In this document: positions 8,873-17,660 of the stretch, piece by piece
Numbering within the stretch: the stretch's first letter is position 1
Layout of the letters: every line of letters starts with the position of its first letter
Source of the DNA: Scopulibacillus_A cellulosilyticus
GTDB lineage: Bacteria; Bacillota; Bacilli; Bacillales; Sporolactobacillaceae
Assembly (NCBI RefSeq): GCF_042665295.1
Contig: NZ_JBHTCO010000014.1
Location: 62,001 to 126,000, forward strand
Length of the DNA stretch: 64,000 nt
Direction of reading: 5' to 3'
Program-made: the position numbers and the translations under genes
Notes under the pieces: generated by a model
The model's input: the letters and a program-made list of their open reading frames with translations, nothing else
Told to the model about the DNA's origin: nothing
The model's database searches: none

Positions 8873-10879
8873 TTCCGTATGAATGCCTTCTAAGCATTGA
8901 TGTAATAATTGTAATTCCATATTAATTCTTGGATATTCGGGAATCACAGGTAAGTTTAATTGTTTAGGGCGGCGTCTCTCAATGACCGCGGTCTCCAGTT
9001 CGTGGAATGCCTCATTAATTTGCTCAATTGTCCTGACAGGAACGGGGGTTATTGCAGTATGATGCTTATATATAGCTATTAATAATTGTCCAAGCTTTTG
9101 GGCAGCTATTACCGCAGGCCAAAGCGACTCGAGTTCCGGCCTCGGACGGGTTGATTCATTAATGGCGTTGTCATAAACAGTACGTAAATGTACAAGGTTG
9201 CTTTCAAGGGTTTGTTGATCTTTTAATAATTTTGTTTGGTTAACATTCTCTTGTTTATCAAACAAACTAGATAAAATTTTACCCTCATAACGAATGGTAT
9301 GACCAATAACAGCAGGTAAACGAAGTGAAGCCGCCCGCCTCCATAACAAAATACCTCCGATAAACCCAATCACACTGCCAAGCAATATATCAAATAACCG
9401 GTCAGCAATTAAAGATTGCGTCGTAAGAGACGATTGTCCGGCTTCAGCAATGAGAAGCGCTAATGGCGTTATCATAGTAACTGCTGCCCCATAATTACGG
9501 GGGATATATAATTCAACGCCAAATTGAAGAAGCATGACTAATAAGGCAACAGTGAAATCCTGCGGTTCCAGAGTGAGGATAAGAGCGCCAATAATAATAC
9601 CAACCATCGTTCCTATCGATCTTTGCAATGTCCTGTGGAAAATGCCGATGAACGTCATGCCTTCCAGTACTGCAGCGCAGGAAATAGGTACCCAGTAAGG
9701 ACGCTCGCTGCCTATAACATGAGCAATAAGTGTTGCAATAACGACAACAATAGCATTACGGAAAGCTGAAGGTAAGACAAGCGAGCTCATGTCAAAGGCA
9801 CTTTGAAAAACAGATCGCAGGCTGCGCCGGCGATAAAACTGTATACCCAACTTATCTTCTGAATATTTACCTTCCGCAATGGCCGCTGCAGACAATAATT
9901 CCGCGTATATTTGTTTTCTCGCCTTTGTAGACTTCTCAGGCTCAGGAATTTTTAAAGAGGCGGCTCTAAGAGGATCTGCAACTGTATCAGCAATCGCCCG
10001 GATTGCGGCAGGACATTCGGGAAGGATAGCCCCGCTTTTTTCTCCGGCAAGCTCTATCCCTGCAAGAAATAAGGCATTAGCTTTTCTTTTTAGCAGAAGA
10101 AGCCGATCAGAATATTTGTTTTGCCTCCGCCATATGCTGGAAGTTACAGCATCTTCGGCATTTCGCAGAGCAACGGCCGCACGATGTTCTGCTTCATGTA
10201 CTTTTGGCGTCCCAATGGCCTCTATAAATGCGGATACTTCCCTAAAAGCATTTGTCACAGCATTGGTCTCCGGCCCATGAGGTTTAACAAGCCATCCTGC
10301 CATGGCAATTAACCATGACAACATACCTCCGGCAAAGGCAAGTATAGCGTTCAATGGCGCTTGTGAGGGATTGATTGGCAGCCCTGTACCAATACCGAAG
10401 GCCATGACGAAGAAAAATCCGGCGGGGCGGGTGACATTAAAGGCACCGCAAAGGAATGTCGCACCTGCACTGACAATACCTATTGCAATAGCGGTCATCC
10501 AGAGTGAAGGCGCGCAAAATGTTCCTAAACCAAACGAAATGGCGAGACCGCAAGCCACAAATAATAACTTTACAGCTCTTTTGGCATACGTCTCATTACT
10601 TTTGGCATAAAGAAAAGTAAAACCGCCCATATTGGCAAGCAATCCCCAAACAAAATGGTTAAAGGCAATGCCTATCAAAAGCGGTAAGCCAATGCTTAAC
10701 CCGGCACCCATAGCTCTTAGCCATGGAAACGGTATTTGCCGGTGCTTGAAAGCCGCTCTGAAACCAAGGGGTTTTGGCGGAGGCGGCGTAAATACCTCGT
10801 TTTTCTTTGATTCTTCAAATATTCCGCCTCGCAGAGATTTTGACGGATCTGCATAGGCCAGTTTCTTTTGTTTCTTCAT
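8867..10879 (-). CDS. FUSC-family membrane protein (putative aromatic acid / small-molecule exporter)
   Basis: 670-aa integral membrane protein with two clusters of hydrophobic segments (roughly residues 50-190 and 360-500) and hydrophilic domains after each, the YccS/AaeB-like FUSC layout. The second cluster carries the conserved ERPYWVPISCAAVLEG...RTLQRSIGTMVGIIIGA motif pattern of fusaric-acid-resistance-type exporters. ATG 10879 is preferred to the upstream GTG 10888 because AGGTGATA precedes it. Substrate unknown; p-hydroxybenzoate-like acids are the family precedent. It stands alone, convergent with acsA, and belongs to no visible operon. Confidence 0.8.
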   Translation of the reverse strand: MKKQKKLAYADPSKSLRGGIFEESKKNEVFTPPPPKPLGFRAAFKHRQIPFPWLRAMGAGLSIGLPLLIGIAFNHFVWGLLANMGGFTFLYAKSNETYAKRAVKLLFVACGLAISFGLGTFCAPSLWMTAIAIGIVSAGATFLCGAFNVTRPAGFFFVMAFGIGTGLPINPSQAPLNAILAFAGGMLSWLIAMAGWLVKPHGPETNAVTNAFREVSAFIEAIGTPKVHEAEHRAAVALRNAEDAVTSSIWRRQNKYSDRLLLLKRKANALFLAGIELAGEKSGAILPECPAAIRAIADTVADPLRAASLKIPEPEKSTKARKQIYAELLSAAAIAEGKYSEDKLGIQFYRRRSLRSVFQSAFDMSSLVLPSAFRNAIVVVIATLIAHVIGSERPYWVPISCAAVLEGMTFIGIFHRTLQRSIGTMVGIIIGALILTLEPQDFTVALLVMLLQFGVELYIPRNYGAAVTMITPLALLIAEAGQSSLTTQSLIADRLFDILLGSVIGFIGGILLWRRAASLRLPAVIGHTIRYEGKILSSLFDKQENVNQTKLLKDQQTLESNLVHLRTVYDNAINESTRPRPELESLWPAVIAAQKLGQLLIAIYKHHTAITPVPVRTIEQINEAFHELETAVIERRRPKQLNLPVIPEYPRINMELQLLHQCLEGIHTEK

Positions 10880-10984
10880 ATATATCACCTAGTTTGTATT
10901 AAAAAACATTAACTCATTAATTATAGATACAAAGTCTGAATGAAGTCAAAATCAAGGCGTTTTAGTTTGGCTTTTATTAAAAAT

Positions 10985-11170
10985 ATTTAACCCTATTGAG
11001 TGATCAGTCATTCGATAGGGTTTTTAGGCGTTTGTCCCGGTGCAACCGTCCGTAAGACTTCGAATGTAACGGACGTACGCAGCTGGCGGTTTATTATTTA
11101 AATGGAAAGCTTAAATAAGGGGAATAATAAGGCATTATCACAATATGTGATAGTGTCTTTCTTTTTTTAA
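10985..11170 (+). other. Structured intergenic leader upstream of the FmtA-like gene
   Basis: This 400-base gap without a gene contains three successive hairpins. They are AACCCTAT (10989) / ATAGGGTT (11015) followed by TTTTT; CGTCCGT (11047) / ACGGACG (11069); and CATTATCACA (11133) / TGTGATAGTG (11146) followed by TCTTTCTTTTTTT. The last looks like an intrinsic terminator 110 bases before the next start codon. The arrangement could be a regulated leader or just two terminators around an unrelated stem. I do not recognise a known riboswitch class. Confidence 0.4.
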
Positions 11171-11280
11171 AAGTGACTTTGTCATTTTTTTGTAATCATT
11201 TAAAGAAGCGGTTATGGTATCTTTGTGTATATTTGTTTCTCCTTAATTTAATCACAAGAGATGTAAAATTGGAGGTAAAA

Positions 11281-12525
11281 ATGCAAAAGCGAATAAGAAA
11301 GAAAAGAAGGAAAAATCCATTTAAAAGATTTTTGATTTTTTGTTGCGCCGTAGGGATTATCGGGACCGGAACCTTCTTTTTATATTCAAAGCATTTATCA
11401 GCAAAAAATTTAGAAACAGAAGCTCCTCTTAACTTAAAAGAGAAACCGCACCATGATAATATCAAAAAAATAGGAAAAATGCGGCCAAATTCAGCACCTG
11501 CCAACATTGTTCACGATAAAGATTTAGACAGATATTTAAAAAAAGTTCATTTTAATGGAACAGCATTTATTGTGAAGAATGGAAAAGTCGTTATAAATAA
11601 AGGATACGGATTTGCAAATGCTAAAGAGAGAATTAAAAACAATCCGAAGACTGTTTATTATATTGGCTCTATTACCAAACCAATAGTTGCGACAGCATTA
11701 ATGCAGCTCCAGCAGGAAGGGAAAATAAACGTCAATGATCCGCTGTCAAAATATCTTCCTTCTTTTCCAAATGCAAGCAAAATAAAAATATATAATTTAT
11801 TAACACACACATCCGGAATAGGAAAACATCTTGAAACAAAACAAAAAGTATCGACCAGTGCTTTAATAAAAAGTATCGGGTTAAGCTCCGAGTATTTAAA
11901 ATTTCAACCGGGCACTCAATTTGACTATAATGATGCCAACTACTCTATTCTCGGCTATGTCATTGAAAAAATAAGCGGGGAACCATTGCATGAATATATA
12001 AAACAACATATCTTTAAGCCGGCAGGAATAAAAGATTCAGGATTCGGCAGCCAGCTAAAAAAAGAAAAATATCCGTCTGTCGGTTATAAAGAACTGTCCG
12101 GACTGGCATATAACCCAATTATGCCTGATTTTTCACAGGTATTTGGCTGCGGTGATATTTATATGACGGCTGAAGATTTGTATAAATTTGACCGGGCCTT
12201 ATCAACCGGAAAGCTCTTGTCGCCGCAAAGCTATCGACAGATGATGACACCATTTAAACATTATTATGGTTTTGGATGGTATATCAATCGCAGGGGATGG
12301 TATTACAAACCGGTTAATTACTCAAATCATGGCGTATTATCAGGTTGGAATGCAATGAATGGCTTCCAAAAGGACGGCAGCGAGTATGTTGTCTTGCTCT
12401 CTAATTTACAAAATAATATAAAAAACTTAGGTCTTTTGAATAAGACGATTTATATTAAATTATCCAAGCCTGTTCTTGCCAATCCAGCACCTGGACCTGT
12501 ACACAAACAGGCTGTCCAAAATTAA
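11281..12525 (+). CDS. FmtA-like serine hydrolase (beta-lactamase/PBP fold), putative teichoic acid D-Ala esterase
   Basis: 414-aa protein with a basic N-terminus and one membrane segment (residues ~15-35), then an extracellular class-C beta-lactamase-like domain. The catalytic pair is S130-I-T-K133; the second motif is Y216-N-D218 rather than the usual Y-x-N. S. aureus FmtA, a D-amino-acid esterase acting on teichoic acids, uses the same S/K/Y/D set (recalled S127, K130, Y211, D213) and shares the NG-rich lead-in and YND-x-NY context. ATG 11281 follows TTGGAGGT. The gene lies 210 bases before dltX, in the same direction. The D-Ala esterase role is inference; generic serine hydrolase is certain. 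Confidence 0.75.
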   Translation: MQKRIRKKRRKNPFKRFLIFCCAVGIIGTGTFFLYSKHLSAKNLETEAPLNLKEKPHHDNIKKIGKMRPNSAPANIVHDKDLDRYLKKVHFNGTAFIVKNGKVVINKGYGFANAKERIKNNPKTVYYIGSITKPIVATALMQLQQEGKINVNDPLSKYLPSFPNASKIKIYNLLTHTSGIGKHLETKQKVSTSALIKSIGLSSEYLKFQPGTQFDYNDANYSILGYVIEKISGEPLHEYIKQHIFKPAGIKDSGFGSQLKKEKYPSVGYKELSGLAYNPIMPDFSQVFGCGDIYMTAEDLYKFDRALSTGKLLSPQSYRQMMTPFKHYYGFGWYINRRGWYYKPVNYSNHGVLSGWNAMNGFQKDGSEYVVLLSNLQNNIKNLGLLNKTIYIKLSKPVLANPAPGPVHKQAVQN

Positions 12526-12640
12526 AAGGTTCTATTTTTTCAATCAGGGCAAGGGTTTATCGAATATAGTGCCAATTGATTAGTGGTTACAAAAAGGTAA
12601 CATTATTGGAAAAAGGGTAAAATATGTGTCTTGGATGTTA

Positions 12641-12687
12641 TATAATGAAAAAGCTTTAAAGCAAAAAAACCTTTAAAGCAAAAAAAC
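12641..12687 (+). promoter_or_regulatory. dlt leader: -10 box and tandem 17-bp repeat
   Basis: TATAAT at 12641-12646 is followed by two exact tandem copies of CTTTAAAGCAAAAAAAC (12654-12670 and 12671-12687), ending 47 bases before dltX. The -35 region is weak. The repeat would begin at about +1 of the transcript. Confidence 0.5.
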
Positions 12688-12734
12688 CTTGTGAAAAATG
12701 TAGAATAGTTTTCCTTATATCAAGGAGTGGAAGT

Positions 12735-12881
12735 ATGAAAACGATCAAAGAACTTTGGTCACGGCCGATCACACAATGGTTTGTTAAAACTCTTTATTAT
12801 CTTGTGATCATTATTGCTCTAGTATGGTTGTATGGCGCGAAAGCCACTCATTCGGCTCCATTTATTTATAATGAATTTTAA
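12735..12881 (+). CDS. dltX: DltX, teichoic acid D-Ala incorporation-associated protein
   Basis: 48-aa protein: MKTIKELWSRPITQ, one transmembrane helix (residues ~18-36), then a C-terminal extracellular tail ending in FIYNEF. The aromatic C-terminal FIYN-x-F motif is diagnostic of DltX, the small partner of DltB/DltD needed for D-alanine transfer to lipoteichoic acid. A CAAGGAGTGG ribosome site precedes ATG 12735. It is the first gene of the dlt operon, 15 bases before dltA. Its small size makes it easy to miss. Confidence 0.93.
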   Translation: MKTIKELWSRPITQWFVKTLYYLVIIIALVWLYGAKATHSAPFIYNEF

Positions 12882-12896
12882 AAGGTGATGATGAGA

Positions 12897-14423
12897 ATGA
12901 ATTTAAATTTAATCGAAAAGATTAACAATTGGGCAAAAGAGACTCCTGAAAAAATAGCATTTGTTTGGAGAGACCAAAAGATGACTTATAGTCAGCTTAA
13001 AGAGTCTTCCGATGCACTGGCTTATTGGATTGCTAAAGAATACCCGAACGATGATTCACCTATTTTAGTTCATGGACATATGCAGCCAGAAATGATCATT
13101 TGCTTTTTAGCAGCAGTAAAAGCCGGACATTCTTATATACCAGTTGATATCTCTATCCCGGAAGACCGTATTCACCGTATGATCGAAAGTTCCGGGGCAA
13201 AGCTTATGATTTCTCAAGAAGCACTGACTATAAACGGTTTGCAAATTCGATCAATTAATCCTTTTGAATTAAATGAAATATTCCAGACTTGTAAAGGGCA
13301 TATGCCAATGCCGGAACAAGCTGTTCGAGGCGAGGATAACTTTTATATTATTTATACCTCTGGCAGTACAGGCAATCCAAAAGGTGTTCAGATTACCTTA
13401 AATTGCTTGGAAAGCTTCGTAAAATGGGCGACAAATGATTTTGGATTACAATCAGGGCAAGTTTTCTTGAACCAAGCGCCGTTTTCGTTTGACCTGTCAG
13501 TTATGGATCTCTATCCAAGTCTCGTCACAGGCGGAACGCTTTGGGCCATTGATAAAGAAATGATTGCGAAACCAAAGGAACTGTTTGCATCTTTCGAACA
13601 ATCAAATATCGAAGTTTGGACTTCTACACCGTCTTTTGCGGAAATGTGCTTAATGGCTCCCGGCTTCTCAAGTGAAATGCTTCCTTCCCTTAATACTTTC
13701 TTATTTTGCGGGGAGGTCTTACCAAACAATTTAGCAAGACAGCTGTTAGAAAGATTTCCTGGAGCACAAATTATCAATTCATACGGCCCAACTGAAGCAA
13801 CAGTTGCCGTTACGAGTGTCATCATTGATAAGGAAATGACCGGAAAATACGATTCTCTTCCGGTCGGCTATTGTAAGAGCGACTGCCAAATTCTGATTAT
13901 GAAAGAAGACGGCTCATTAGCAGCCGATGGTGAAAAGGGAGAAATCGTTATTGTCGGCCCAAGTGTCAGCAAAGGTTATTTAAGTGCTCCGGAGTTAACG
14001 GAAAAAGCATTTATGACTATAAATGGCGAGCGGGCCTATAGAACAAAAGATGCCGGGGTATTGGAAGATGGCATGCTTTTCTGCCACGGCCGGATGGACA
14101 ACCAAATTAAATTACACGGATATCGTATGGAAATTGAAGAAATTGAACATCATCTTCGTTCAAGTGCTTATGTTAATGCCGCTGTTGTATTGCCGATAAA
14201 GAGAAATGATGCATACGACCATCTATTAGCGATCGTCGTTCCAAATGAGCATCAATTTGAAAAGGAATTTCAGTTAACATCGGCGATTAAAAAAGAATTG
14301 GCAGCTGAACTGCCAGCCTATATGATTCCGAGAAAATTCGTTTACCAATCTTCCATTCCAATGACTGCTAACGGTAAGGTAGATCGCAAAGCGTTACTGA
14401 AAGAGGTAACAATGACCGTATGA
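12897..14423 (+). CDS. dltA: D-alanine--D-alanyl carrier protein ligase
   Basis: AMP-forming adenylation enzyme that activates D-alanine and loads it onto the phosphopantetheine arm of DltC in the cytoplasm. Motifs: YTSGSTGNPKG (P-loop), NSYGPTEATV, YRTKDAG (hinge) and TANGKVDRKAL with the C-terminal catalytic lysine. An open frame exists from GTG 12885 with ATGs at 12888 and 12891. ATG 12897 (MNLNLIEKI, 508 aa) fits AAAGGTGA and the usual DltA N-terminus best. It overlaps dltB by 4 bases (ATGA). Confidence 0.95.
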   Translation: MNLNLIEKINNWAKETPEKIAFVWRDQKMTYSQLKESSDALAYWIAKEYPNDDSPILVHGHMQPEMIICFLAAVKAGHSYIPVDISIPEDRIHRMIESSGAKLMISQEALTINGLQIRSINPFELNEIFQTCKGHMPMPEQAVRGEDNFYIIYTSGSTGNPKGVQITLNCLESFVKWATNDFGLQSGQVFLNQAPFSFDLSVMDLYPSLVTGGTLWAIDKEMIAKPKELFASFEQSNIEVWTSTPSFAEMCLMAPGFSSEMLPSLNTFLFCGEVLPNNLARQLLERFPGAQIINSYGPTEATVAVTSVIIDKEMTGKYDSLPVGYCKSDCQILIMKEDGSLAADGEKGEIVIVGPSVSKGYLSAPELTEKAFMTINGERAYRTKDAGVLEDGMLFCHGRMDNQIKLHGYRMEIEEIEHHLRSSAYVNAAVVLPIKRNDAYDHLLAIVVPNEHQFEKEFQLTSAIKKELAAELPAYMIPRKFVYQSSIPMTANGKVDRKALLKEVTMTV

Positions 14424-15571
14424 TTCCTTATGCAACATTTTACTATTTTATCATCTTAGCGATACTGCTCATCCCGTCAATCATTGCAGGACTTAATGGA
14501 AAATCACTTAAAACGTATAATTCGGTTGTCGCAATATTTTTTCTCGTGCTCACTTTCTATAATAAGCCGGCACAGGCTATATCGTTAATCATTTTTGTCA
14601 TTTGGCAAGTTGTATTAATTAAGGGATATTTACCTGTTCGGAAAAAAAATAATCCAACCAGCATGTTCTATTTAACGGTTGCGCTATCCATTTTGCCGCT
14701 GGTTATCGTTAAGTTTGCACCGTATTTCAAAAGCTTGAGCATGGTCGGCTTCCTTGGCATATCGTATTTAACTTTTAGGGCCGTTCAAATGATCATTGAT
14801 ATCCGTGATGGGCAGCTGAAGGAAGTTTCTGTATACCGCTTCCTTCGCTTCCTGTTATTTTTCCCGACAATCTCATCCGGACCAATTGATCGTTATCGCC
14901 GGTTCGAAAAGGATATCGAACATACGCCGACGTCTGCGGAATATAAGGAACTTCTCTACCGCGGTATAAATCGTATTATTCAAGGGTTCCTTTACAAATT
15001 CATTATCGGGTACCTTATTAATCAGCATATCCTAATGTCCGGGTACCTCAAACAAGATACGTTCTTGAGTATTGTCATCTATATGTATGCCTACAGTATG
15101 TACCTGTTCTTTGATTTTGCCGGCTACAGTAATTTTGCTATTGGCACAAGTTATTTACTCGGGATTAAGACCCCTGAAAACTTTAATAAGCCGTTTCTTA
15201 GCCGTAACATCAAGGATTTCTGGAATCGTTGGCATATGACATTATCTTTTTGGTTTAGAGATTATATTTTTATGCGGTTTGTATTTACGATGACCAAAAA
15301 GAAAGTATTTAAAAACCGTTACACAACATCCTATATAGGGATTTTTATAAATTTCTTCGTTATGGGATTGTGGCACGGACCTTTTCCGCACTATATTGTT
15401 TATGGCTTGCTTCACACCTTTTATTTTATCTTTTTTGATGTATTTGAGCGGAAAAACAAGAAGCATAAATTTTGGCCGGACAATAAGTTGACGCATGTCT
15501 TATCTGTTGTGATTACATTTAACTTTGTATGTTTTAGCCTTCTTATTTTCTCAGGAAGACTATTCACTTAA
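14420..15571 (+). CDS. dltB: DltB, membrane-bound O-acyltransferase for D-alanylation
   Basis: 383-aa MBOAT-family membrane protein with about 11 hydrophobic segments. It moves D-alanyl groups from DltC across the membrane toward lipoteichoic acid together with DltD. Conserved parts are FRAVQMIIDIRDG, the FWNRWHMTLSFWFRDYIF region and the MGLWHG catalytic histidine motif. It starts at the ATGA overlap with dltA. In other Bacillales dltC follows within a few bases; here a 350-base stretch holding a dispersed repeat separates them. Confidence 0.95.
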   Translation: MIPYATFYYFIILAILLIPSIIAGLNGKSLKTYNSVVAIFFLVLTFYNKPAQAISLIIFVIWQVVLIKGYLPVRKKNNPTSMFYLTVALSILPLVIVKFAPYFKSLSMVGFLGISYLTFRAVQMIIDIRDGQLKEVSVYRFLRFLLFFPTISSGPIDRYRRFEKDIEHTPTSAEYKELLYRGINRIIQGFLYKFIIGYLINQHILMSGYLKQDTFLSIVIYMYAYSMYLFFDFAGYSNFAIGTSYLLGIKTPENFNKPFLSRNIKDFWNRWHMTLSFWFRDYIFMRFVFTMTKKKVFKNRYTTSYIGIFINFFVMGLWHGPFPHYIVYGLLHTFYFIFFDVFERKNKKHKFWPDNKLTHVLSVVITFNFVCFSLLIFSGRLFT

Positions 15572-15575
15572 AAAA

Positions 15576-15880
15576 GGATGTTCAAAAAAGTCCGGGAAAC
15601 ATTGCAGGCGAATTTCTTCGTTGCGTTGCCACTGCGGTCCTCACGTGCCGGGCAATTCTAAGATGTACCTGTGCTCCTGCGCTGCAGCATATTCACAGAG
15701 GCATCTCCGACTTCTCGTCGCAACTCGTAGTGTTTCGAGAAGTATCGCTCGTCGATCCGGTCCTCGTGGACTGCCGCGCCTCGAAATTCCGACGCACAGG
15801 ACGTGCTAGTACTGGCGTTGTCACATGGACGCGACGTTTTTAGCCAGTGTTGGCCCTGTTTGTCCTCCCTTTTGAACACC
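15576..15880. repeat. Dispersed intergenic repeat (full-length copy) between dltB and dltC
   Basis: About 305 bases of visibly more GC-rich sequence with no supportable gene. The ends form an imperfect inverted repeat: the left end reads GGATGTTCAAAA and the right end, on the other strand, GGTGTTCAAAA. The left 50 and right 30 bases match, in the opposite orientation, the 85-base element at 50817. That marks it as a mobile, MITE-like repeat of which the second copy is internally deleted. Small ORFs within it are chance. Confidence 0.8.
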
Positions 15881-15923
15881 ATTAAAATATAGAACTTTTC
15901 ATTGAAAAAGGAGACGTATAACA

Positions 15924-16163
15924 ATGGCTGAATTTAAAGAACAAGTATTAGATATTCTTGAAGATGTTTGTGAAAACGATATTGTTAAGGAAAATCCTGA
16001 TGTAAAAATATTTGAAGATGGCATTTTGGATTCCTTTGGAACTGTCAATCTTTTAGTCGAAATTGAAGATAAACTAGGCATTCCGGTATCGATTTCCGAA
16101 TTTGATCGCGAAGAATGGGCGACACCTAACCTTATTATTAATAAGTTGGCTGAAATGAAATGA
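15924..16163 (+). CDS. dltC: D-alanyl carrier protein
   Basis: 79-aa acyl-carrier-type protein that receives D-alanine from DltA on a 4'-phosphopantetheine attached to Ser37 in the motif DGILDSFGTV. The acidic four-helix composition and length match DltC. ATG 15924 follows AAAAAGGAG. The coding sequence overlaps dltD by 4 bases. The dispersed repeat directly upstream means it is either reached by read-through from dltB or needs its own promoter; I see no strong one in the 44 bases between repeat and start. Confidence 0.95.
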   Translation: MAEFKEQVLDILEDVCENDIVKENPDVKIFEDGILDSFGTVNLLVEIEDKLGIPVSISEFDREEWATPNLIINKLAEMK

Positions 16164-17341
16164 AAAAACCGAGGTATGGCCCATTAATCTTGGCCATCAT
16201 CATTTTCCTTGCCTTATTGTTTACGCCGGGCAGTGTACAGCATGCGCTTATAAGCAATAAGAAGGTAAACCAGGCGGCAACGAGCTTGGATCCAAATATG
16301 TTTCAAGGTATAGCCCTGCAACAAAAAGCAATGGATGATAAAAAATATCTTCCTATTTATGGGTCATCTGAACTTTTGCGTTTAGATCCTTTCCACCCGT
16401 CTAACTATTTTAAAGTCAATCCTGACGGGTTCACCCCATTTCTAGTCGGGCGCGGCGGTATGCAGTCACTCGTTCACTTTTTGAACTTTGCATCCATGTC
16501 AAATGACCTTAAAAATAGGAAAATTGTCTTTATCCTATCCCCGCAATGGTTTGCTCAACAGGGGTTGGATAGAAAGCATTTTGATCCAAACTTTTCAAAA
16601 CTGCAGGCCTATGATTTCGTATTTAACAAAAACATAGACCCTTCATTAAAGAAACGCGCTGCCAGGCGGTTACTGCAATTTAAATTTATTAGAAAAGATA
16701 AGAATCTGGCTTATTTATTAAAAGGAATCGGTTATAGTAATCAGACAAATAAATTGAAGCTGTTGGGCGAGAAGGCGTATGGAGAATTTGACTATAGGGT
16801 GCTCATGTGGAGAGATACGATAAAATCTTTCTCTGTTCATCCCCATCATCCTAATGTTGATCCAAGCTTAAAAAATCTTTCTTGGAAACAGCTCCGTCAT
16901 CGCGGCGATTTAATGGGTGAAAAAGACAGTACTTCTAACACTTACGGTATTAACAATCATTATTGGAAGAAAATAAAACCTAAATATAGTCATCTAAAGG
17001 GATATAGAAAGCATGAAAGGTATTATCATTCACCTGAGTACGGTGACTTGCAGCTTGTGCTGGACTTATTAAAAGAAAAACATGCAAAAGCAATGTTTAT
17101 CTCTGTTCCAGAGAATGGCCGCTGGTACGATTATGCCGGGGTCCCTAAGAAGACGCGGCAATACTACTATGCCAGAGTCCGCAAGCAAGTAGAAAAGGCT
17201 GGTTTTCCGGTGGCGGATTTCTCAAGCCATGAATATGACAAGTACTTTTTAAAGGATACAATGCATCTCGGCTGGAAGGGCTGGGTTTACGTTGATCAAG
17301 CGATCAAAAAATTCTACGACAGTCCTAATGGAAAATTATAA
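16160..17341 (+). CDS. dltD: DltD, D-alanyl-lipoteichoic acid transfer protein
   Basis: 393-aa extracytoplasmic enzyme anchored by one N-terminal transmembrane segment (residues ~7-25). The SGNH-like catalytic set is visible: Ser70 in IYGSSELLRL, and Asp366/His369 in FLKDTMHLGWKGW. It catalyses the final transfer of D-alanine to lipoteichoic acid with DltB and DltX. It overlaps dltC by 4 bases and closes the operon at a strong terminator. Confidence 0.94.
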   Translation: MKKPRYGPLILAIIIFLALLFTPGSVQHALISNKKVNQAATSLDPNMFQGIALQQKAMDDKKYLPIYGSSELLRLDPFHPSNYFKVNPDGFTPFLVGRGGMQSLVHFLNFASMSNDLKNRKIVFILSPQWFAQQGLDRKHFDPNFSKLQAYDFVFNKNIDPSLKKRAARRLLQFKFIRKDKNLAYLLKGIGYSNQTNKLKLLGEKAYGEFDYRVLMWRDTIKSFSVHPHHPNVDPSLKNLSWKQLRHRGDLMGEKDSTSNTYGINNHYWKKIKPKYSHLKGYRKHERYYHSPEYGDLQLVLDLLKEKHAKAMFISVPENGRWYDYAGVPKKTRQYYYARVRKQVEKAGFPVADFSSHEYDKYFLKDTMHLGWKGWVYVDQAIKKFYDSPNGKL

Positions 17342-17369
17342 AAACGGTGCCTGCTGGCACCGTTTTTAA
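17341..17369 (+). terminator. Rho-independent terminator after dltD
   Basis: An 11-bp stem, AAAACGGTGCC / GGCACCGTTTT (17341-17351 / 17356-17366), is followed by TT. It touches the dltD stop codon. Confidence 0.88.
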
Positions 17370-17452
17370 ACTTATGATGATCATTAAGAAACGTCAAAAG
17401 TCATCCATTATTAAAATAAAAACCCGAAAAATATTCATTTGATATAAAAAGT

Positions 17453-17481
17453 TTGACGAATTTTAAACATAGGTGTACGAT
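17453..17481 (+). promoter_or_regulatory. SigA promoter of the TPP-riboswitch operon
   Basis: TTGACG (17453-17458), a 17-base spacer and TACGAT (17476-17481) lie about 15 bases before the riboswitch aptamer. Confidence 0.7.
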
Positions 17482-17495
17482 ACAGAAAAAAAGAA

Positions 17496-17646
17496 AAGTC
17501 ACCACTAGGGGAGCTTTAAGCTGAGAGAAGTGATTCGACCCTTTGAACCTGATCTAGTTAACACTAGCGTAGGGAAGTGGCGTGGATTTATATTTATACA
17601 GTTTGTATATATTGAAGCCACCCGCTTGCCGGGTGGCTTTTTTTGA
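17496..17646 (+). promoter_or_regulatory. TPP riboswitch (THI element) with terminator
   Basis: The conserved THI-box core is present in order: ACTAGGGGAGC, GCTGAGAGAAG, GACCCTTTGAACCTGATC, then AACACTAGCGTAGGGAAGTGG (aptamer about 17496-17584). It is followed by an intrinsic terminator with stem AAGCCACCCG / CGGGTGGCTT and a T-run (17615-17645). The aptamer 3' strand GTGGC (17578-17582) can pair with GCCAC (17617-17621), giving the expected antiterminator switch. Binding of thiamine pyrophosphate would terminate transcription before the permease operon at 17661. Confidence 0.95.
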
Positions 17647-17660
17647 TGGGAGGATATTTT

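Noticed and set aside
9879..10856. Plus-strand open frames of 63-133 codons opposite the FUSC exporter
   Set aside because: They are antisense shadows of a long, well-conserved membrane protein gene and lack start signals.
15525..15924. Two open frames of 88-94 codons on opposite strands inside the dltB-dltC spacer
   Set aside because: They fall within the GC-richer dispersed repeat, have no ribosome sites, no family resemblance and overlap each other antisense.
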